NCBI GenBank assembly: GCA_028671895.1
Contig: JAPMAC010000197.1
Span: 7,667,501 to 7,731,500, forward strand
Reading direction: 5' to 3'
DNA from: Oenanthe sinensis
Lineage: Eukaryota; Streptophyta; Magnoliopsida; Apiales; Apiaceae
Length of the DNA stretch: 64,000 nt
Below, in pieces: positions 57,401 to 64,000 of this stretch (within the stretch, counting starts at the first letter, position 1; each line of letters starts with the position of its first letter). A program made the translations under genes and the position numbers. The notes beneath the pieces were generated by a model that saw only the letters and a program-made list of their open reading frames with translations, ran no database searches and was not told the origin of the DNA.

Positions 57401-58836
57401 AGAATATTAAGCCAAATTTCATAAACTCGCAATTTTGAAAAAAAAAGTTTCACAGATTAACAAAAGTGTTCTTTTGAATTTCTCTTAGACAAATATCCAA
57501 TTGAAATTCAACTCTTTTAACAAAAACATTTTGATTAATAACTCAAATCTATTTCATCTTGCTCACTGTATGTTTTCAGAAATTGTTTTGCAATTCATCC
57601 TTATCGGATATTATCTCCGACTTAAAATATAAATCTTTAAAAAAAAATTGAATGAATGCTTTAGTCATACAGTCCAAGGCACTAATCCCAAAGCAAACAA
57701 CCATTGTTTTAATACTACAGGTCAATGTGAAACAGACATTAACAAGAGTTTTGAAAAATGTTTTACCAATAGTTGATACCTCAAGATCAAAATAATTTAC
57801 TCAAATAAAATAGCCTAATACCATGCAACCTAAGTTACAAGTTATCAAGTAACTTTATTTAAACAAATCGTGGAGAGAAAAAAGTTTTCATTACAAAACA
57901 TTTAGAGAGAGAGAGGATATATGATTTTGAAATAGAAAGATAATCCTCAAGAAATGTTCTCTTTCATAGGGAGTTAAAAAAAACTTTTAGTGGCTTTTCA
58001 TTCTCTGGCAAATGAATGCATATTTAGATAAAACATTTTTCACAAGAAATAGACAAGAAATTTCTTTATGCATTCAAGTTCTAAAGAATGAAAAACATAT
58101 GTTAATACTAATGAATTATCAAAGATATAAATGACAAGACATTCAAAAGTACTAACATCATTCAATCATTTTGTAATAAAACACATCTTACTACAAAACA
58201 ATCAAGCACATAAGATACTTACATTATGCTAGACAATTACCATTTGTCGCTTGAAACAAACACATATTGCAATATATATCATGGTAATTCTAAAGCATAA
58301 AACATAAGCATCCGCTAAACACTGAACATACATTGACCGAATGACAGCATTTAACTTCTTACACTACATCTCAACAATTATCACATAAGCATATTGAAAA
58401 TACTCATGACAATCATAATGTATGTAAGCTCGAGGTACTAGTTGCATCAGAGATCAAATACCTTTAAATATTAATGCTAAAATTTATGATCTTTGACAAC
58501 CCCTCGCGATGTAGTAAATTACTTTCAATATCAGTGTTTTTGAAATAATCTTTTTGTCACTTAGTGCAGAAATTCTAAGTGACATCACTAATATCAAAAG
58601 AATGACAACTAATATTAATGGATTTTGCAAAAGCCATGAATTACATCACTTAAACTACATATTAAGTGGTTCCATTAATATTAGCATTAAACAATTAGAA
58701 GTAAATAAAATTACAATTAATTATTATATACAAATACTTATGCTGAAATATTTGATACATATAGCATGAATAACATATGACAACACAAAGTACGAGGTCC
58801 TGGATATAAATTGACTATACAAAGAGATGCTACATT
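54438..58836 (-). pseudogene. RT8 third-ORF region, decayed
   Basis: No long frame survives. Many TCTCCCCCTTAG-like words (54480-55660) decorate the 3' part. Two tandem units with CCCCATATGCAAATCCATGCACTGGATC start near 56333 and 56403 (70 bp apart), with a related CACCATGAGTAAATCCATGCAC at 56138; they recall the third-ORF repeats of RT1. Bases 56784-57140 closely match RT5 26283-26640. From 57250 to 58836 it is A/T-rich with no recognisable coding. Confidence 0.62.
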
Positions 58837-58930
58837 GTTAGGTCCCTAGGTCCCGGGTGATCATAGGTAATCTCATACCGATAATATTGGGTCCCGGGTG
58901 GACACAAGCTCCTAGAGATCGTAGACATCT
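58837..58930. other. LTR-end-like fragment with duplicated GGTCCCGGGTG
   Basis: TGTTAGGTCCC at 58837 resembles the ends of SIRE LTRs here, and AGAGATCGTAGA at about 58914 resembles the RT8 U5. GGTCCCGGGTG occurs at about 58849 and 58890. Too short to classify. Confidence 0.4.
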
Positions 58931-60900
58931 AAATAGCATGAACACTCTCTATAAACATTACATTTAAATAAATCAATATTAGACTAGAGTGACATACCTT
59001 AGTCAATAGAGCTTTTACTGGTGTATGATCGTTGAATGAACAATTACTCCTCTTTGCCCTAGAGATCGAACGTTTACTCCTTTTGGACATGAATAACTTT
59101 TCAGCTACCAGTTAACATTGTTCCTTGAAACAATACCATGCTCATCCAGATGGAAACTGCATTACCTTCAATACCAAAATATTTCCTTGTAGATATTGGT
59201 CTTGGCAGCAGCTTCATTAAACTCAGCACTCTAGAAACCAGTAGTCCTGATACTAGCATAGTAGAACCTTCAAATAAAACTCCGAACTACCCTTCAGCTT
59301 CTGTATCAATACCAAGTCTTCATGTGGACTGATTCCTTGTGCTAAGTGTATCTGCCTCTGGTTCAATTGAGTTAGTTCCTTGATTCGAAACCTACTCAAT
59401 CTTGATTAGTTAGTGCATCTTCAGTCTTCATTGAATTCACTCGGAAAAACAAATGAAATACTCGTATACATGCACGGCACTACTAATCACTACTCTACTA
59501 CCCAGATTCATCAAGAACTGACTCTAGGAAATGTTGTTACACAAAACCCTTTGTCATGACAGATGTGTCCTTAATGTTTCTTTAGATATTCAGTGGGTAG
59601 AGTAGTCTTCTTCAAATATGATTGAGATCATCTTGCATTATTTTTAAATTGACAATTTCCTTTCTAATATGCAATCACTCAATCTGGATCACTCAATGTT
59701 CCTAAGAATCTCAACTCTTACTCAATGAGCACTGCTAGCCTTTGAACATCAAACACGACTAGTTGATCCAACTTACTGATGATCCCCCTGTAATGCTGCT
59801 TGCAGCTTTTCTTCATCTGGTGTCATCTGATCTTGAGCCCTAAAGAGGATGTCAACCTTTAGAAATTCGGAGCTAAAATCAAACGAATGCTAGGGAGCTT
59901 GATGATGTTGTTCACTGCATCTAGATCATCTTAAATCAATCACAGACTCTGTGTAAGCTCTTAACTCCAAATAAGATAGCCTTCCATCACACCATGTGAC
60001 TTCAGGCATGATTAATCTTACTTGATGTCTTCTCTTTACATTTGCTGATTAGACTTACTGTGTCAACTGATTCAACCGTAGTGAATAGGAAACCTTAACT
60101 CTATCCATTATCCTTGTAATTTCACTCAAGGTCTGGATTTCCCTATTAACTCCTCCATTTGATCATGAAGTCCGGAAACTAAACTTTACTCTAGAATACT
60201 CCTTTCAGTGCAGACATAACATAGAACTTCGTTCGTCAACAAATTCCATTACCTGCCCTCAAAGTGTTCTTACAACAATCTGCCTAATCCTTTGAATGTG
60301 ATTAATCACTGAGATGCTTCATCTATCGAATGCATGAACAAACACCAAAACTAAACAGGGTAGCCTTTGACTTGACTTCCCTTCAACTGACATACTTCAC
60401 TAATGTCCTTCTTAAAAGAATTTCATTAGAAGTAGTCCTTTCTCACCAACTTCATCTTTACCGTCGAATCCGTTATCTTGATAAACCAAGTATTAGTTGA
60501 TAAACCAAGTGTGAGAGCATCACTTGTTGTTGCAGCTAACTCCATACTGATAAACTTCAACGAATAGTTGACTTCATCATAAGCATTACATTTCGTGTCA
60601 GCAATAACCTCACTTCCAGTAGAGTGAGCTTCTATTTCTCTTGACCCCGATCAATACTGTTCATCCTCGAACTGATATTAGGAAACCCTTCGCAAAGAAT
60701 TCCCTAGGTCTTCCTTAATATGTGCTTCAGATCATTCAAGAAAAATAGGTAACCTTGCTTAACCATTTGAATACCAAAGCAAAAGTAGTTACATGCCTCG
60801 AACATGAAAATGTCAGAGATATATAACTTGTACATGTTGAAAGATACTCTGCATTCACAAATGATTAAGACACGTGGTCCTCAATTTGATTGAGTCCAAG
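58931..60900 (-). pseudogene. RT8 pol relic
   Basis: Strongly decayed copia pol, recognised mainly by alignment with the RT5 relic: an RT-start-like stretch near 59130-59340, CAATCTGGATCACTCAATGTT near 59690 matching the linker of RT5 (30125), integrase-like stretches near 59930-60360, and a protease-like zone near 60790-60850 followed by TTGATTGAGTCCAAGGGTT (60892), which matches RT5 at 31330. No usable frame remains. Confidence 0.55.
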
Positions 60901-62910
60901 GGTTAGAGATATTTCTAAACATAGTTAACAACAAAGCATTCAAGTTCAACATGCTCATTCTTATCTGACTGATCACTCCTCATCTATATCAGCCTCAACA
61001 AGTAGTTTTGGCTATGAGCTCAGTGATCCCAATCTAACTTAAGGTGGACTAGCAGTCTATAAGAATTATGTCGTACATATATGTAGTCATAGAAGAATCA
61101 ATCACTCAGATTCCTAATTCTTCTAATTCACCTTTGTTGTTCACTTTAACATTATATTATCTCTAATTACCTGAGTCAGTTTAAATTTAAAAATTTAATT
61201 CATGGTTTATTATACTGACCCCTAGGTAATTCCCAAATTAGAAACAAACTCATCTTAACAAGCACATGATCAAATATAACATTTAATATAACCATGCGAG
61301 TATAAACAGATTATTGACAATGTAAATATCAAGGCACTTAGCATGCAGCAAATACTCTTTTCGGTAAATGTACCCCTACAAATACCTAAGACTCTATATG
61401 CTAACATGATCAATTATCGTAAAGCAAGTATTAAATCACACAAGATCTAATCATGAAGTCAAATACTGATAAACAAGCAACACTAATAAACTAGCATAAG
61501 TTATCTAATTTATATAGAAATCAAGGTGAGACATGCATTACATCAAACTTATAATATAATGCAGTTCAGCACTTAATACTCTATAATTAAATCAAACAAG
61601 TATAAACTAGTTAGAAAGTATACCTGTGCGATGCGTAACATTCCATCTCGAGTGATAATCAATTGATCCAAATCAATTTCCATTCTACTGACACTCATGG
61701 AAGTATCCTTGCATTTGACCTCAGCAACTCTTACTTCAACCCAAACTGATGCCTGACAGTTCTGCTTATAAACCCCGACATAGAATGTCTCATGTTCTGC
61801 TTGAAAAGATCACTCTTCTTTGTGTGTGTAGCAATAACCCCTTGACTACCATATGTCAGTGATAGTCAAACCTTGTGTGTTTCTGCCACTGATGTCTTTT
61901 AACCAAATCTCCAAGTATATTGGTTATTGACAGCTAAACTGAATTCCTTTTCAAATCCCAGACCTTCAGACATTGATTCAAAAATCACTGATCGAAGACT
62001 CTTCCCTAAACGAACTAATCCATTTCGATAACCAAATGATCCACTGAGTAGACCGATGTATAAACACATCTCCTATGGTAAAATCAGAAACTAGCTCCAT
62101 TAGAATGTTCTTCAACCAATTCGTTTGTCCTCAACGAACGAAGAATCAACTCCTGTTGTTTCGTTTGATAAAAAATTTTATTCAAACAGAAGTATTTAAT
62201 TTCTTAGGAATTTAAATAATCAAAATAAATTGAAAATATATTTTTGATAAATAATAATAATAAACTTTTCACTTTCAAATTATAAATAAAATAAAATAAT
62301 TTCAAAATAAAATTTTGATATAGAAATAATAAATTTTTCAAGCTATATAAAATAATCCTGAAAAAGAAATTATTTCAAACCAAAATTAATTTCCAAATAA
62401 TATTACAGAATTTATAATCCAAAACAGTTTCAATCATAATTAAAATAAAACAGATTGAGAGCATAAGTTTGAAATAAAAATACTAAATTTTCAAGACATT
62501 TAAAATGTTCCTGAAAATAAAATATTTAAATCCAAAATAATTTTCCAAAGAGTTTTATAAAATTTATAATTAAAGTTTTGTGACAAATAAATTATTAAAC
62601 CTCAAAAATAATTCTCAACATACTTTAAAAAAAAATTAAACTCAAAAGAAATTAAATAGGATTTTTTAAAATTAATTTCAGTTTTCAAATTAATAAAATT
62701 CTTAAATAAGAATATTAAGTATATAAAATATTTGACTCTAAAATTTAAAAGAAAATAAAATATTTTTCAAGATATAAAATAATCTCGAAAAATAAATTAT
62801 TTAAATTTAAAAAATATTTCCAAAATTTTTATATAATTAAATTCAAATTTAATTATTAAATTAATTATTAAACTAAACTAATTAAAAACATATAAGAAAA
62901 TCAGTTTTGT
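60901..62910 (-). other. RT8 gag zone and A/T-rich leader
   Basis: No zinc knuckle or long frame. Bases 61000-61060 and 61620-61740 match RT5 near 45320 and 46340. Bases 62170-62910 are almost pure A/T. Confidence 0.55.
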
Positions 62911-62913
62911 AAG

Positions 62914-63620
62914 CATATATATATATATACAGTAGCGTATCTCGATCTCGATCTCGATCTCGATCCAACATCATATCGAGATCGAGATTTGCCTTAACCA
63001 AAAATCCCTGCAAGTCGATCCACACAATCTCGATTTCTTATATATCGAGATTTGCCAACATACACTATACTTAACCCAGTTGCCGTCTCTTCCAAGCCTG
63101 TTCACTTAATCGTACTTCCATCTTTCCCAAACACGTACAGGCATGTACATACTTAAACATTCTTACCATGATTCCAACAAAACTTGTCTGTGAATGTGTG
63201 AATGTATGCATGAAGGCAATGAAAGTATTTCTTACAACATCTTACATCGAGTATGTACTTGCCGCAATGAAGAGAACAGCTACAGTGTCGGGTGTTGTAT
63301 GTACGGGTGTGTATGGATTGTGTGTATTTTTAAGTTGGAAAAGGTAAGGGATAGTCAACATCGAGATGTGTTCAGTCAATATCGAGATAGTTTTTACAGC
63401 ATCCGCATCTCGATCCAAGTCTCGGATCGAGATCGAGATGTCAGCTCCTTTTAGCACAAGTCGACCTGGAGGCTCCCGCAAGTCGATCCAGGTTAGCGCG
63501 TGTGGTACTATCACGATCCAATGGCGCGTAGGGAGCATATATATATATATATATACTGCTTGTCTTTCTTTCCATTTAGCAAAAGTCGATCCGCATCTCG
63601 ATCAACCCAGATCGAGATGT
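62914..63620 (-). repeat. ATCTCGAT arrays with (AT)n runs in RT8 leader
   Basis: (ATCTCG)n at 62938-62966 faces ATCGAGATCGAG at 62975-62989. More copies of TATCGAGA or ATCTCGAT(CC) lie at 63029-63050, 63360-63445 and 63583-63620. Alternating AT runs at 62914-62929 and 63537-63556 stand beside them, on the downstream side in element sense. The arrays are self-complementary. Confidence 0.85.
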
Positions 63621-63767
63621 ACTTAACCAAAATTTTAACAAACAACAAAAATAGCTACTGTTATTTTTCTGGACACCCATTTGCACCAAAAATAATTTTT
63701 ATTTTTGTACCCTCTTTAATCAAAAAAAATAAAATTAGGATCTAATCGATTTGTATGTCAACCGAGA

Positions 63768-63780
63768 AGCTCTGATACCA
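63768..63780 (-). other. RT8 primer binding site
   Basis: The minus strand reads TGGTATCAGAGCT, two bases from the 5' LTR. Confidence 0.85.
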
Positions 63781-63782
63781 AT

Positions 63783-64000
63783 TGTTAGGTCATGGAGATC
63801 GTAGAGGGGGGGTGAATACGATTCCCAAATAAAAATCTGACTTTTATTTATTTTTGGGACAACATAAAAATTACTTGGGGTTCAAAACCGGGTACTGTTC
63901 ATCATCTTCTTCAACCTCAAGAACACCATTAAAATAGCCAAGATAATGAATAGTAAATTATCCAAAGCACACACAATAACAAGGTTCAAGAATATATCTT
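63783..64000 (-). repeat. RT8 5' LTR (right copy), partial
   Basis: Nearly identical to 52956-53177 apart from the G-run length and a few bases. It continues beyond the window. Confidence 0.92.
63798..63822 (-). other. U5 stem-loop, RT8 5' LTR
   Basis: ATCGTA (63798-63803) and TACGAT (63817-63822) pair perfectly around a loop with seven G. Confidence 0.78.

Larger units (their letters stand above)
52956..64000 (-). mobile_element. RT8: decayed SIRE-type element, runs off the window
   Basis: The left (3') LTR is 52956-54420 and the right (5') LTR starts at 63783, with 218 bp inside the window matching 52956 onward. Its polypurine tract and primer binding site are both present in minus orientation. 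The interior is 9.36 kb, with a third-ORF relic, decayed pol, no recognisable gag, and a leader with ATCTCGAT arrays. ATCAC at 52951-52955 is the predicted target duplication, to be matched beyond the window. It is a relative of RT5 in its interior, with shorter LTRs that lack the GCGCC array. Confidence 0.88.

Noticed and set aside
63194..63745. Several overlapping short frames in the RT8 leader
   Set aside because: They reflect the ATCGAG repeat and (AT)n sequence; no start context, homology or consistent frame.

Overview
This window is repeat-rich nuclear DNA of a flowering plant, most likely a eudicot. I see no host protein gene, rRNA gene or tRNA gene. Every recognisable coding relic belongs to Ty1/copia LTR retrotransposons, and most intergenic sequence can be assigned to their LTRs, leaders or third-ORF regions. 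The plant call rests on the SIRE/Maximus-type copia architecture (LTR, gag, protease, integrase, RT, RNase H, then an extra 3' ORF), initiator-Met-tRNA-type primer binding sites, a TRIM element and deep nesting. I cannot name the species.

Layout, using my own element names. RT1 (+, from before base 1 to 20320) is a SIRE-type element: degraded gag and pol, a hairpin-array spacer, a very large third ORF (14296-18855) and a 3' LTR (19044-20320). RT2 (-, 3916-11886) is a young, nearly intact copia of another lineage inserted in the RT of RT1 (target duplication CTCCT). RT3 (-, 17518-17851) is a 334-bp TRIM inside the third ORF of RT1 (target duplication AAACA). RT4 (+, 20321 onward) is an older SIRE-type element whose 5' LTR is cut by RT1 and whose body is split twice. 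RT5 (-, 22772-51070, duplication TCATG) separates its gag from its protease, and RT8 (-, 52956 to beyond the window) interrupts the integrase-RT linker. RT5 is itself split by RT6 (-, 31365-45226, duplication ACTTT), a SIRE-type element with recognisable gag, pol and third ORF. RT7 (47049-48169) is an LTR-like fragment in the leader of RT5. RT5 and RT8 belong to one decayed, gag-less, presumably non-autonomous family.

How the parts work together. Autonomous copies would supply Gag, protease, integrase and RT/RNase H. The LTRs supply promoters and RNA ends, and the primer binding site and polypurine tract prime the two DNA strands. None of the copies seen here is fully coding. RT2 comes closest, with one visible stop codon, at the protease active site.

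Two structural patterns recur and are the main things to check. First, the U5 end of every SIRE-type LTR here carries a stem-loop whose C-run loop is conserved (about TTCAACCCCCCCTTC on the sense strand) while its stem arms differ between families and stay complementary. Second, arrays of short self-complementary motifs, different in each family (GGCGCC-, TCGAGAA-, ATCAATCGAT- or ATCTCGAT-based), lie upstream of TATA-like boxes in several LTRs. In RT1 and RT6 the same arrangement also sits between pol and the third ORF, as if each carried an internal promoter for that ORF.
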